A stretch of 64,000 nt of DNA from Chloroflexota bacterium (GCA_029553955.1 JAKPJZ010000119.1:90426-154425), one strand, 5' to 3'; counted from the stretch's first letter, positions 42,104 to 50,070 are shown. The notes: a model not told the origin generated them from the letters alone. A program made the numbers and translations.

Positions 42104-43018
42104 ATGGTGCGTGTGCGGAGATTCCGCTGGAGTGATCTCGATGGCGTGTTGGCCGTGCGCAACGCGTGCGTCACAGCCGGGGCGGGCCAGGGCCCGGCGA
42201 CGCGCGAGGGGCTGGCGGCCTATTGGAGCCAGGGCGGCGTGCGCGCCGAGCGTGACGTGTGGGTGGTGCAGGGGCAGGATGACCTCTTGGCCTATGGCGG
42301 CCTGCGCCCATGGCACAGCCCGGGCTGGCTGCAGGTCGAGGTCGCGGTGCTTCCGGCCTGGCGGGGCCAGGGCCTGGGCGGAGCCCTGCTCAGGCGGCTC
42401 AGCGACGATGCCAGGCAGCGCCGCACCGCGTACCTCTGCGCCGTAGCCGCCGACGAGCCGGCGGTTGCGGGCCGCTTTCTGGCGCGCAACGGCTTCCAAC
42501 CCTTCGTGGCCAGGCAGCACATGCGCCTGCGGCCCATCGTCGGGCCCGAGGCAGGAACGGTGCCCGGCTTTGCCCTGCGCCTGGCGCAGCCCGACGACTG
42601 CGCCGCCCTGGCCGAGGTCAACAATGCGGCCTACCCCACCGGGGAGCGCACCGGCCGGGCCAACGGGGCCGGCTACCGCCGCTTCATCGAAGCGTCGGGA
42701 GCGCAGGTGTGGGTCGCCGTCGACGTGGATGCCGGCGGCATTGCCGGCCTCTGTGAGGTGCGCGAAACCGAAGCCATCCTCGACGGCACTGCCGTCAAGA
42801 CCGGCCACATCGGCTCGCTGGCGGTGCTGCCGTCGTACCGCCGGCGCGGGCTGGGGCGCTGGCTCCTGGCCCGCGGCATCGCGTTCTGCCAGGAGTTGGG
42901 CCGGCCCTCAGTCGAGCTGAACGTGGACCGCGACAACACGGCCGCGCTGCAGCTCTACGAGCACACCGGCTTTCAGACGACCTATGCCTTCACCGTGTAC
43001 CGGCGGGCGCTGCTCTGA
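42104..43018 (+). CDS. Tandem GNAT acetyltransferase (two domains)
   Basis: A 304-residue protein made of two Gcn5-related acetyltransferase domains. The first has the acetyl-CoA loop 'VEVAVLPAWRGQGLGGALLRRL' (about 77-98). The second has 'GHIGSLAVLPSYRRRGLGRWLLARGI' (about 235-260) followed by 'VELNVDRDNTAALQLYEHTGF', the classical GNAT end. Both Q/RxxGxG/A loops are intact. The two-domain layout resembles mycothiol synthase-like proteins, but similarity is too general to assign the substrate. The ATG follows GAGGCGAGGGGGGCGGT, and a TATAAT box is at 42070. Confidence 0.88.
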   Translation: MVRVRRFRWSDLDGVLAVRNACVTAGAGQGPATREGLAAYWSQGGVRAERDVWVVQGQDDLLAYGGLRPWHSPGWLQVEVAVLPAWRGQGLGGALLRRLSDDARQRRTAYLCAVAADEPAVAGRFLARNGFQPFVARQHMRLRPIVGPEAGTVPGFALRLAQPDDCAALAEVNNAAYPTGERTGRANGAGYRRFIEASGAQVWVAVDVDAGGIAGLCEVRETEAILDGTAVKTGHIGSLAVLPSYRRRGLGRWLLARGIAFCQELGRPSVELNVDRDNTAALQLYEHTGFQTTYAFTVYRRALL

Positions 43019-43144
43019 GCCAGAGACGAGCGCCAGACAAGCCCTCCGGCGGCATGGGAGCCACCTCTGCTGGCCTGCGAGGGTTGTGCTCGCGTGCCGC
43101 AGCCCGGCGGCATGGGAGCCGCCCCCGCTCGTCTTCTTGAGCGC

Positions 43145-43882
43145 TCAGCGCGCCGCCAGGCCACCGTCGACATGGAGGGCCATGCCGTGGACATAGTCGG
43201 CGGCCGCTGAAGCCAGGTAGACCACCGCCGCCTGGATGTCCTCGACCGTACCCCAGCGCCCGGCCGTCACCTGGGCCTCGAGCTCGTGCTGCGCCTCGGG
43301 CGACAGGCTCACAAAGCCGGGAATGATGCAGTTGACGTTGATGCCCAGCGGCGCCCACTGGTTGGCGAGCAGCCGGGTGAGCCCCAGCAGGTTGTTGCGC
43401 GTGGGGAGGTGGGCCGCGCCAGTGGCCTGATCGCCCGCGCTCAGCATGGCACCGATGTTGATGATCTTGCCGTGGCCCACGGTGCGGAAGTGCTGGGCTG
43501 CCGCCTGAGAGACAAAGAAGGCGGCCTTCAGGTCGGCATGCATGCCGTCCCAGTCCTTCTCGGCATAGTCCATCGCCAACGGCTGCGCCGCGCTCGCCGT
43601 ACAATTGACGACGATGTCGAGGCGGCCAAGCTGGTTCGTGACCTGCAGCACCGCTCCCTGGAGCTGGGTGACGTTGGCGCTGGCAATGTCGAGCTGTACC
43701 CCCATGAGGCGGCGCTTCAGCGCCTGAATGGCGTGGCGGGTGGCCTCGGGGCGAGAGGAGTAGAGGATGGCGACATCGGCGCCTGCTTCGGCCAGGGCGA
43801 TGGCCACGGCCTGGCCCAGCCCTGTGCTGCCTCCGGTGACGAGCGCCACCTGGCCGTCAAGCTTGAAGAGGTCGAGGATCAT
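43145..43882 (-). CDS. Short-chain dehydrogenase/reductase-like protein with HxxxR in place of YxxxK
   Basis: A 245-residue Rossmann-fold SDR. The NAD(P) motif is '[23 protein letters not shown]' at residue 13. '[12 protein letters not shown]' (NNAG-like) lies near 85 and '[10 protein letters not shown]' near 135. '[11 protein letters not shown]' and the C-terminal 'HVDGGL' are typical of KduD/FabG-like members. Aligning on [12 protein letters not shown], the catalytic Tyr-x-x-x-Lys is replaced by His-Leu-Pro-Thr-Arg. Normal SDR chemistry is therefore doubtful, and a binding or altered role is possible. The ATG at 43882 follows GGAGGGAACCG. Its promoter is at 43976-44004. Confidence 0.85.
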   Translation of the reverse strand: MILDLFKLDGQVALVTGGSTGLGQAVAIALAEAGADVAILYSSRPEATRHAIQALKRRLMGVQLDIASANVTQLQGAVLQVTNQLGRLDIVVNCTASAAQPLAMDYAEKDWDGMHADLKAAFFVSQAAAQHFRTVGHGKIINIGAMLSAGDQATGAAHLPTRNNLLGLTRLLANQWAPLGINVNCIIPGFVSLSPEAQHELEAQVTAGRWGTVEDIQAAVVYLASAAADYVHGMALHVDGGLAAR

Positions 43883-43975
43883 CGGTTCCCTCCTGCCAGA
43901 GCTGGCGCTCTGGCCAAGAACAGGCCCTTCGGGCATCAGCCGCAGTAGGTCATGCTCCATCCCTTTGCAAAGTAT

Positions 43976-44004
43976 ATTCTACGCTGATAATGGCACTTTG
44001 TCAA
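43976..44004 (-). promoter_or_regulatory. Promoter of the SDR gene
   Basis: On the minus strand TTGACA (44004-43999), 17 bp, TAGAAT (43981-43976), 94 bp before the start codon. Confidence 0.82.
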
Positions 44005-44122
44005 GTTCTGCATAGCATTTGCGTCAACCGCCCCATGGCGCATCGAGCCTGGGAGGGGCACGGTTGTTGCTGGGCCGCCGCAGGGCGTGTTGCGCCCAAC
44101 CATCACGCAGGGAGGAGCTGGA

Positions 44123-44344
44123 ATGCAAGAGCGCAATGTGACCGACCCGGTGTGTGGCCTGGAGGTCGATCCGCGCGAGGCGCGCTTCACCTCGACCTTT
44201 CAGGGCAAGACCTACTACTTTACCGACCCAGACTGCAAACGCATGTTCGATGAGGACCCGGCAGCGTATGTCGGCGCCGGCAGCGTGAGCGAAGGTGGCT
44301 TCAACATCCCCGGCGGCAAGGAGCCATCGTCGCATACTCGCTGA
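44123..44344 (+). CDS. YHS-domain protein 1
   Basis: A 73-residue protein that is essentially one YHS domain: 'DPVCGLEVDPREARFTSTFQGKTYYFTDPDCKRMFDEDPAAYV'-type sequence with the Cys of DPVCG and the Cys of the D-x-x-C-K segment, the putative metal ligands. YHS domains occur in copper and heavy-metal transporters and other metal-handling proteins. The C-terminal tail is Gly/Ser-rich. The ATG follows GGAGGAGCTGGA. A paralogue follows 148 bp downstream. Confidence 0.88.
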   Translation: MQERNVTDPVCGLEVDPREARFTSTFQGKTYYFTDPDCKRMFDEDPAAYVGAGSVSEGGFNIPGGKEPSSHTR

Positions 44345-44492
44345 GCGCCGGGCGGCCGCAAGCTCTGTCGGCCTCGTCTGAGGCGGCACGATTCTTGCCG
44401 GTGCGGGCCTGAGGCCGGCCGGCCGTGCCCCAGCAGCGAGCACGCCGGCACAGCAGAGCCTGGCCGAGGATGAGTACGTGGAGGTATGGCAC

Positions 44493-44690
44493 ATGCAGGA
44501 GAGAATGGTGACCGACCCTGTCTGTGGCGTGGAGCTCAGGCCAAACGAGGCCAAGTACAAGTCGGTCTATGAGGGCCAGACCTACTACTTTAGCAGCGCC
44601 GAGTGCAAGCGCGCCTTCGACGAGGACCCCGACCTCTACGCCGAGGATCTGGCCGAGTTCGAGGAAGAGGAAGAGCCCTTCGGCCTCTAG
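44493..44690 (+). CDS. YHS-domain protein 2
   Basis: A 65-residue paralogue of the preceding gene: both start M-Q-E-R, share 'VTDPVCG' and end the domain with 'CKRxFDEDPxxY'. This copy carries an acidic tail (EDLAEFEEEEE). The ATG at 44493 is preceded by GTGGAGG; an upstream GTG at 44478 is possible. The pair probably arose by tandem duplication, and a shared role in metal trafficking is inferred from the domain only. Confidence 0.86.
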   Translation: MQERMVTDPVCGVELRPNEAKYKSVYEGQTYYFSSAECKRAFDEDPDLYAEDLAEFEEEEEPFGL

Positions 44691-44862
44691 GCGAGCGGGC
44701 CCGGTGCCGGGGAGGGAGGCGTTACTCCCTCCCCGGATAGGGCCGTGACTGATAGCACTTACACGGTCGACATGCCTCGCGTATCGCAAGCCCCCACCCC
44801 CTGCCTGCAGCCTTTGGGCGGAGGCCCTGGCCCCGCACCGGGGGCGGGGAAGCTGGAGTTTG

Positions 44863-44913
44863 GGGGGTTTGGCGGGCGCTTCGTGCGTAGCCCAAAGCGC
44901 CCGCCAAACCCCC
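44863..44913. repeat. Palindrome with 19-bp stem (rim-core family, short copy)
   Basis: GGGGGTTTGGCGGGCGCTT pairs with AAGCGCCCGCCAAACCCCC around a 13-base loop (CGTGCGTAGCCCA). It has the same rim as the copies at 28382 and 38072 but no extended core. Confidence 0.92.
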
Positions 44914-44980
44914 ATTCGCGTTTGTCGCGGCCTTTCGTGCATTTCGCGCCGCGATCAGTTCCTTTTCTTGGAGGTGCGCC

Positions 44981-45565
44981 GTGTCAGAGAAACGCCTCGA
45001 CGGCATCACGGTCGCGGCCTTGGTGGCCGACGGGTTCGAGCAGGTAGAACTGACCGAGCCCATGCAGGCGCTGCGCCAGGCCGGGGCCGAGGTGCGCATC
45101 GTCGCGCCCAAGAGCGGCACCGTGCGCGGCTGGGACCACAACAGGTGGGGCGACGAGTTCAGGGTCGACGTGCCGCTAGCGGAGGCCCGCGCCGAGGATT
45201 TCGACGCTATCCTGCAGCCGGGCGGCGTCATGAGCCCCGATACGCTGCGCATGGACCCCGACGCGGTGAACTTTTTCCGCGACTTTCGCGTGCAGCGCAA
45301 ACCGATCGCGGCGCTCTGCCATGGGCCATGGATGATCGTGCAGGCGGGGCTGGCCGAGGGGCTGACCCTGACCTCGTGGCCCTCGCTCAAGACCGACATC
45401 CGCAATGCCGGGGGCCACTGGGTGAACGAGCCGGTCGTCGAGTCCAATGGCATCGTCACCAGCCGCAAGCCCGCCGACATCCCCGCCTTCAACCAGCAGA
45501 TGATCCTCCAGTTCTCGCGCGTCCGGCGGGGCGAAAAGGTCGGCGAGCAGGTGCCGCTGTGCTGA
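44981..45565 (+). CDS. DJ-1/PfpI family protein
   Basis: A 194-residue class I glutamine amidotransferase-like protein of the PfpI/YhbO group. The acidic residue in 'ADGFEQVELTEP' near residue 20 and the nucleophile elbow 'PIAALCHGPWMIVQAGL' near 112 (Cys-His) are both present, as is 'DAILQPGGVMSPDTLR'. Family members act as glyoxalases, deglycases or stress-induced proteases. A GTG start at 44981 is preceded by GGAGGTGCGCC. The gene ends at a GCGTAAT-type repeat. Confidence 0.92.
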   Translation: MSEKRLDGITVAALVADGFEQVELTEPMQALRQAGAEVRIVAPKSGTVRGWDHNRWGDEFRVDVPLAEARAEDFDAILQPGGVMSPDTLRMDPDAVNFFRDFRVQRKPIAALCHGPWMIVQAGLAEGLTLTSWPSLKTDIRNAGGHWVNEPVVESNGIVTSRKPADIPAFNQQMILQFSRVRRGEKVGEQVPLC

Positions 45566-45615
45566 GGCGTGGGGCGTAATACGTGATGCGTGATGCGTAA
45601 TGCGCGCGTCACGTG

Positions 45616-45796
45616 TTGTCACTGCGAGTACCCAGGGGTTGCCGCAACCCTGCAGCAGGCGGATGACGTCGCACTGTAGGCGCGGCATGTTGCCGCGGGA
45701 CTCTCCCGCGGCAACATGCCGCGCCTACAGTCCGGCGGCCTACGTCATGAGCAGTACCCCGGGGTTCGTGGAGCCCTGGAGTACTCGCAATGACAG
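45616..45796. repeat. Long inverted repeat with GATGACGTCGCACTGTAG rim, copy 2
   Basis: GATGACGTCGCACTGTAGGC, GCGGCATGTTGCCGCGG and the inverse CCGCGGCAACATGCCGCGCC with CCTACGTCATGAGC. The outermost parts TTGTCACTGCGAGTAC and GTACTCGCAATGACAG also pair. Homologous to 26231-26395. Degenerate GCGTAATACGTGATGCG units precede it (about 45567-45605). Confidence 0.85.
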
Positions 45797-45813
45797 CGAA
45801 CAGACACGACTCG

Positions 45814-46695
45814 TCAGCGAAAGCGGTGGGTGCCGTCGACAATGGGCCAGTCGGTGCCGCATTGGCCGCAGCGCAGGTGGCCGGGCGCATCGTCGCGCAG
45901 ATCAGTGGCCCGGCAGCGCGGGCAGCGGAAGAGGGGGCGCCCGGGCTGCGGCCGGCCGGCGTCGCCGACGGCGCGGCAGCGCAGGAAGACGCTGGGGCTG
46001 GGGCGCAAGGGCGCCAAGGGGCGCTGCAGCACCCCGTCGAGGCCCGCCAGCAGCGACGCCGGCACCAGGCGCTTGAGGGCCGGCACGCGGAAGGTGGAGA
46101 CGGCGCGCTCGGCCTCGACGGCGAAGCCAGCCCGGGCCAGGTGCTGGCGGATGTACTGCGGGTGAAAGTCATAGTTCAGGTAGGCGAACTCTTTTGGCTC
46201 CAGCGTGAACGGCGTGGGGCCCCGACCCAGGCGGTAGCGCAGCACGGCCTTGAGGTGGCACTTGTTGGCATGCTCCAACACCAGGGCGCCGCCAGGGCGC
46301 AGGATGCGGCGCAGCTCGCCCAGCACCCGCGGCACGTCGGCGGCGTGGTGCAGGGCGCGCACCATGACCACTGTATCACAGGCGCCATCGGCCAGGGGGA
46401 TATCGTAGTAGCTGGCGGCCACAGTCAGCGGCGGGCGGGCCGCCAGGTACATGCGGGCATCGCGCAGCAGATCGGGGGAGTAGTCCAGCAGGATCACCTG
46501 CTCGTAGCCCGTGTACAGGTTGGCCAGGCGGCCAAAGCCCGCCCCGACATCGATCAGACGGCCACCGCTCGGCGGCAGCAGGCCGCGCAGCGCCAACCGC
46601 TCCGCGCGATCCTCATAGTCGCGGCCCTGGCCCTTCCAGAAATCTCGCTCGTACGTGCTCGCCCCATAGTCCAGCACCGGGGGCTGCTGCGTCAT
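45814..46695 (-). CDS. SAM-dependent methyltransferase with C-terminal zinc ribbon
   Basis: A 293-residue protein. The class I methyltransferase core has 'GGRLIDVGAGFGRLANLY' near residue 45 (SAM loop), 'VILLDYSPDLLRDAR', 'LADGACDTVVMVRALHHAADV' and 'LRRILRPGGALVLEHANK'. The last 50 residues form a Trm112-like zinc ribbon: CPRC ... CGQC followed by 'DWPIVDGTHRF'. This combination suggests methylation of a small molecule, tRNA or protein with a built-in zinc module. The ATG follows AGGGGAAGCAT. The gene starts 19 bp from the first parS site. Confidence 0.87.
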   Translation of the reverse strand: MTQQPPVLDYGASTYERDFWKGQGRDYEDRAERLALRGLLPPSGGRLIDVGAGFGRLANLYTGYEQVILLDYSPDLLRDARMYLAARPPLTVAASYYDIPLADGACDTVVMVRALHHAADVPRVLGELRRILRPGGALVLEHANKCHLKAVLRYRLGRGPTPFTLEPKEFAYLNYDFHPQYIRQHLARAGFAVEAERAVSTFRVPALKRLVPASLLAGLDGVLQRPLAPLRPSPSVFLRCRAVGDAGRPQPGRPLFRCPRCRATDLRDDAPGHLRCGQCGTDWPIVDGTHRFR

Positions 46696-46713
46696 ATGCT
46701 TCCCCTATCCATG

Positions 46714-46729
46714 TGTTTCACGTGAAACA
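46714..46729. other. parS: parS centromere site 1
   Basis: TGTTTCACGTGAAACA, a perfect 16-bp palindrome identical to the canonical chromosomal ParB-binding site. It lies in an intergenic region. ParB clamps loaded here would spread and recruit SMC for origin segregation. No parAB genes are in the window. Confidence 0.95.
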
Positions 46730-46746
46730 TAGCGGCTGGCGGCCGA

Positions 46747-46762
46747 TGTTTCACGTGAAACA
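46747..46762. other. parS: parS centromere site 2
   Basis: A second identical 16-bp site, 33 bp from the first (about three helical turns, so both face the same side of the DNA). Two sites so close together are very unlikely by chance. Chromosomal parS clusters usually lie close to the replication origin. Confidence 0.95.
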
Positions 46763-46983
46763 TACTCCCGGGCCGCCAGTTGCCAGCCACCAGCCCAGGG
46801 CGTGCAAGCGCTCCCATGTGCCCCCAGCGAGCACGCCTGACCACCATCGTCCTGCCCACGCGCCGCAGCGCTGCGAGGCCGTCACCCTCAACGACACCTG
46901 CCATGTGGACAGCGCCGGCTGCCCGCGAACCCGTCCCACCGGTGCCTGCCTGCCAGCGAGTATAGGCGAAAGAAAAGGAGGTG

Positions 46984-49551
46984 TCAAAGCTCCTCTTCTT
47001 GGGCCTCGTCCGACGCCGGCCGCTCGATCATATCGCAGCGGCGCGCCTGCCAGCGCCCGTCACGCTCCACGAGGCGCAGGCTAACGACCTCGTACGACTT
47101 GCAGGCGATGCTGAAGGCCTGGCCCTGCCACACCACGCGCCCCACGCCGCCATAGCCGTGGCGGTCGGCGATGCGCACGATGTAGCCGTGGCCGTCCTCC
47201 GCCGGCTTGAGCGCGGTGAGCTCCAGTTCGTCGCCCTCCAGCGCGGCCAGGCCGGCAACGGGGGGCAGGGGGCCGGGGTGCGCGTGCATAGTGACCGGCA
47301 ACACGGGCATGTTCAGCTCGCGGGCGCGGCGCACGATGCCGGCCTCGCGCCAACCGCCCAGGTGCGGCAACAGCGCCAGGGTAAACTCTTGCGGCCCCTG
47401 GTCGACCCAGTCGTAGCGCCGCTTCGTGCCCATCTCGTGCGGCACGTGGTAGGCGTAGGGGGGGCAGCGCAGGACGGTCAGGCGCAGTGTCGCGCCACGC
47501 ACGTCGCCGGCGTACTTGCCGTCGTTGAGCACGGCCAGGCCCCTCACCCCGGCGCCTGGGCTGAGCGCAGGCGCCGGGGTGAGGGCCTCGCCACTGACGT
47601 CGAGCCACATCTGCAGCGGCACTTCGCGGCCGTCGTTGGGGCAGCGGAAGGCGCCAAAAGGCACGTCGCGCCAAGCTTCGGGCTGGGCCACGGCCACGTC
47701 GCAGGCCAGCTTGACCATGCGCCAGCGGCCCTGCCAGAAGAGCCAGTTGCGCAGCAAGAGCTCGCGCTCTCCGGCGCGCAGGATGAGCTGCTGCAGCCAG
47801 GTCGAGCCCTCCCAACTGCGCTCGAGGTACAGCGACGCCTGCAACGGCCCCTGCTCGCCCACGGCGATTCGCGGCGCACCGAACTCGCCGAACACGCGAT
47901 CGAAGGCGCGCACGCCGTGCGACCAGGTGTCGCTCGTATCCTCCAGCACCTGCGCCACGTTCCAGCCGCCCGGGCCCACGAACTCGACGCCGCTCGCCTT
48001 GTCGCGGCACGACACGATGGCGCCGGTCGCGGGGTCGAGCCGCACCGCGAGCACGTCGTTCTCCAGACCAACAGCACTGGCCTGAGCAACAGGATTCCAC
48101 CGCAGAGGCGCAGAGGACGCGGAAAGGGATTGATGCTTCTCTGCGTCCTCTGCGCCTCTGCGGTGAGCCCTGCCCTCGTCGCCCACCCCGCGCGCGAAGC
48201 GGTAGAGGCGGTAGCCCAGGGCCGGCAAATCGGCCGGCCACACCAGGCGCTCGATGCCGCGCTCGGCGTTGCCCACGGCGGCCTGCGCCTCCAGCACCTG
48301 GTGCGCCACCGCCCGGCCCGCCTCGTCGACCAGGCCCCAGCCGCAGCGCTGCCAACGCTGGTTCTCGGTCCACGGCTCATACTCCACATATTCACGGCGC
48401 GCGTAGGGGGAGGGGTTGAAGAGCAGCACCGTCGAGCCGGGGCCGGCCGTATCGACGCGGCTGCCGATCTGCCGGCAGGCCGTGTCGGCGATCTCGCGCG
48501 CGCCCACGATCACCCGGCCCAGCGCCATGATGGCCTCGTCCTCGGCCTCCTTGATGCTCGAGCCCGCCAGGGTATCGTGAAACTGGTTGAAGAGCAGGTC
48601 GTGCCACAGCCCCCGCAACCGCCCGCGCTGCGGCGCACACCCGGCCCACTGCGCGGCCAGGCAAACCAGGCGCTCGGCCACGAGCAGCGCGCACTCGGCC
48701 TGGCGATGCGTGCGCTTGAGCCGGCTGTTGACCGAGTAGCAACCGGCGGCGTGGTACTGCAGCTCGTCGGCAACCACCGGCAATTGTGCGGCGCGCGGCG
48801 CGATGGCTTCAAAGTACGCTTCCGGGTGGTCGAAGCGGATGGCCACATCCTGCCGCTCGGCAGCCAGGCGCAGCACGTTCTCGATCTGCGCCACCGTCGG
48901 CCCGCCCCCGTGGTTGCCCACGCCAAAGAAGCACATCGTATCGCCGACAGTGGGGGGCATATCGGCCAGCGCCCGCGCCACGTGCGGGGCCACATCGGCC
49001 GGCCAGTGGCAGTAGGCGCCGCTGATGCGGTAGGCGAGCACCCGCGAGCCGTCGGGCCCCTGCCACCAAAACGGCTGCGGCGGCAGGTCCTTCTCGTGCG
49101 CCTCGGGGCGCAAGAAGACATAATAGTCGCAACCGCACTGCTTGAGGATCTGCGGTAGCGTGCCGGCGTGGCCGAAGGAGTCGACGCAGTAGGCCACGCG
49201 CACGTCGACGCCCAGCTTCTCGGCCAGGTAGCGCTTGCCCAAGAGCGCCTGGCGCACCAACGACTCGCCCTGCGGCAGGTTCATGTCGGGCTGGACAACC
49301 ATGCCGTTGACTACATGCCAACGACCGGCGCGGATGAGCGCCTTGATCTCCGCCAAGAGCTCGGGGCTCTCCTCTTCGATCCACTCGTAGACCTGGGCCT
49401 CGCCACGGGTAAAGTGCAGCGTGGGGTATTCGTGGAGCCGGTCGACGGCCGAACGGCTGGTCGCCAGGGCCTCGGCGCGGCCCTCCGTCCAGCGCCAGAG
49501 CCACACCGGGTCGAGGTGGGCCTGGGCGATCATGCGAACTGTGGGGCGCAC
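46984..49551 (-). CDS. GH38 alpha-mannosidase-type glycosidase with two in-frame palindrome inserts
   Basis: An 855-residue glycoside hydrolase family 38 protein. Zinc and catalytic blocks are 'AHLDPVWLWRW' (residue 11), 'AYCVDSFGHAG' with the nucleophile Asp124, and 'FNQFHDTLAGSSI' near 365. The C-terminal beta domains follow. It should hydrolyse alpha-mannosides in the cytoplasm, as there is no signal peptide. Two segments break the family pattern: residues about 463-485, encoded by a hairpin repeat (48098-48165), and about 656-671, encoded by another hairpin (47541-47585). Both keep the frame and lie in presumed loops. The start is a GTG at 49551; an ATG at 49533 is an alternative. Confidence 0.9.
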   Translation of the reverse strand: MRPTVRMIAQAHLDPVWLWRWTEGRAEALATSRSAVDRLHEYPTLHFTRGEAQVYEWIEEESPELLAEIKALIRAGRWHVVNGMVVQPDMNLPQGESLVRQALLGKRYLAEKLGVDVRVAYCVDSFGHAGTLPQILKQCGCDYYVFLRPEAHEKDLPPQPFWWQGPDGSRVLAYRISGAYCHWPADVAPHVARALADMPPTVGDTMCFFGVGNHGGGPTVAQIENVLRLAAERQDVAIRFDHPEAYFEAIAPRAAQLPVVADELQYHAAGCYSVNSRLKRTHRQAECALLVAERLVCLAAQWAGCAPQRGRLRGLWHDLLFNQFHDTLAGSSIKEAEDEAIMALGRVIVGAREIADTACRQIGSRVDTAGPGSTVLLFNPSPYARREYVEYEPWTENQRWQRCGWGLVDEAGRAVAHQVLEAQAAVGNAERGIERLVWPADLPALGYRLYRFARGVGDEGRAHRRGAEDAEKHQSLSASSAPLRWNPVAQASAVGLENDVLAVRLDPATGAIVSCRDKASGVEFVGPGGWNVAQVLEDTSDTWSHGVRAFDRVFGEFGAPRIAVGEQGPLQASLYLERSWEGSTWLQQLILRAGERELLLRNWLFWQGRWRMVKLACDVAVAQPEAWRDVPFGAFRCPNDGREVPLQMWLDVSGEALTPAPALSPGAGVRGLAVLNDGKYAGDVRGATLRLTVLRCPPYAYHVPHEMGTKRRYDWVDQGPQEFTLALLPHLGGWREAGIVRRARELNMPVLPVTMHAHPGPLPPVAGLAALEGDELELTALKPAEDGHGYIVRIADRHGYGGVGRVVWQGQAFSIACKSYEVVSLRLVERDGRWQARRCDMIERPASDEAQEEEL
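47541..47585. repeat. Hairpin insert inside the GH38 gene (LTPAPALSPGAG type)
   Basis: CCCTCACCCCGGCGCCTG pairs with CAGGCGCCGGGGTGAGGG around nine bases. In the gene's frame it encodes LTPAPALSPGAGVRG, a sequence typical of a widespread dispersed repeat and unlike GH38 proteins. Confidence 0.85.
48098..48165. repeat. ACCGCRRAGG palindrome inserted in frame in the GH38 gene
   Basis: CACCGCAGAGGCGCAGAGGA and the inverse TCCTCTGCGCCTCTGCGGTG are part of a perfect 23-bp stem with a 22-base loop. The insert reads AHRRGAEDAEKHQSLSAS and then SAPLRWNP in the gene's frame. Confidence 0.92.
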
Positions 49552-49666
49552 AGGTAACCTAGCCTTCCCAGGATGGGGTCATCAGCCCTGCCGCAAGCCG
49601 GCGCGGCAGGTTCCGCCGCCCCATTCTGGCACAAAGCGGTAGCGCTGTCAACAAACGGTTGCAGCG

Positions 49667-49983
49667 GGGTGTATCCCACAATCGTCGATGCATTTCTGGC
49701 CCGAATCATGCGCATGGCTCCGGCGCCTGTGCTGCCCACGCCCGAGGCTGGCGTTCAGCCTTGGGCTAAGAAAAACACAGCCCTTCGGGCTCGTGCCGGG
49801 CAACCTATTGCCACTCTGCGTGACACTCCGCCGGAAAAGGGGGCACCGCCGCGCGACGCTAGAGCCCCAGCGAGGCTTCGCCGCCCCTCAGCCCGAGCCT
49901 TCACGGCAGGCTCGGGCTACCCCGCACCGGTGCCATCCTTGCGCATGGGATGCAAGTTCTACCGACGATTGTGGGATACACCC
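49667..49983. mobile_element. MITE-like element, GGGTRTATCCCA family, copy 2
   Basis: The ends GGGTGTATCCCACAATCGTC (49667-49686) and GACGATTGTGGGATACACCC (49964-49983) are perfect 20-bp inverted repeats. TTGCAGCG on the left and TTGTAGCG on the right are an 8-bp flanking duplication with one change. The interior is homologous to copy 1 and has no gene. Confidence 0.92.
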
Positions 49984-50031
49984 TTGTAGCGTGTTCAGGA
50001 ACGGCGAATCTGGAGTCGCGCCGTCCTGTGG

Positions 50032-50037
50032 TATAAT
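50032..50037 (+). promoter_or_regulatory. Extended -10 promoter of the DegV gene
   Basis: TATAAT preceded by CTGTGG, 34 bp before the DegV start codon. No clear -35 hexamer. Confidence 0.65.
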
Positions 50038-50070
50038 ACCTTACTTACTCTGCGATGACAGGAGTCGGAA

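Noticed and set aside
46692..46904. Short minus-strand frame containing MFHVKH twice.
   Set aside because: MFHVKH is simply the translation of the parS palindrome, a frequent false gene call near parS sites.
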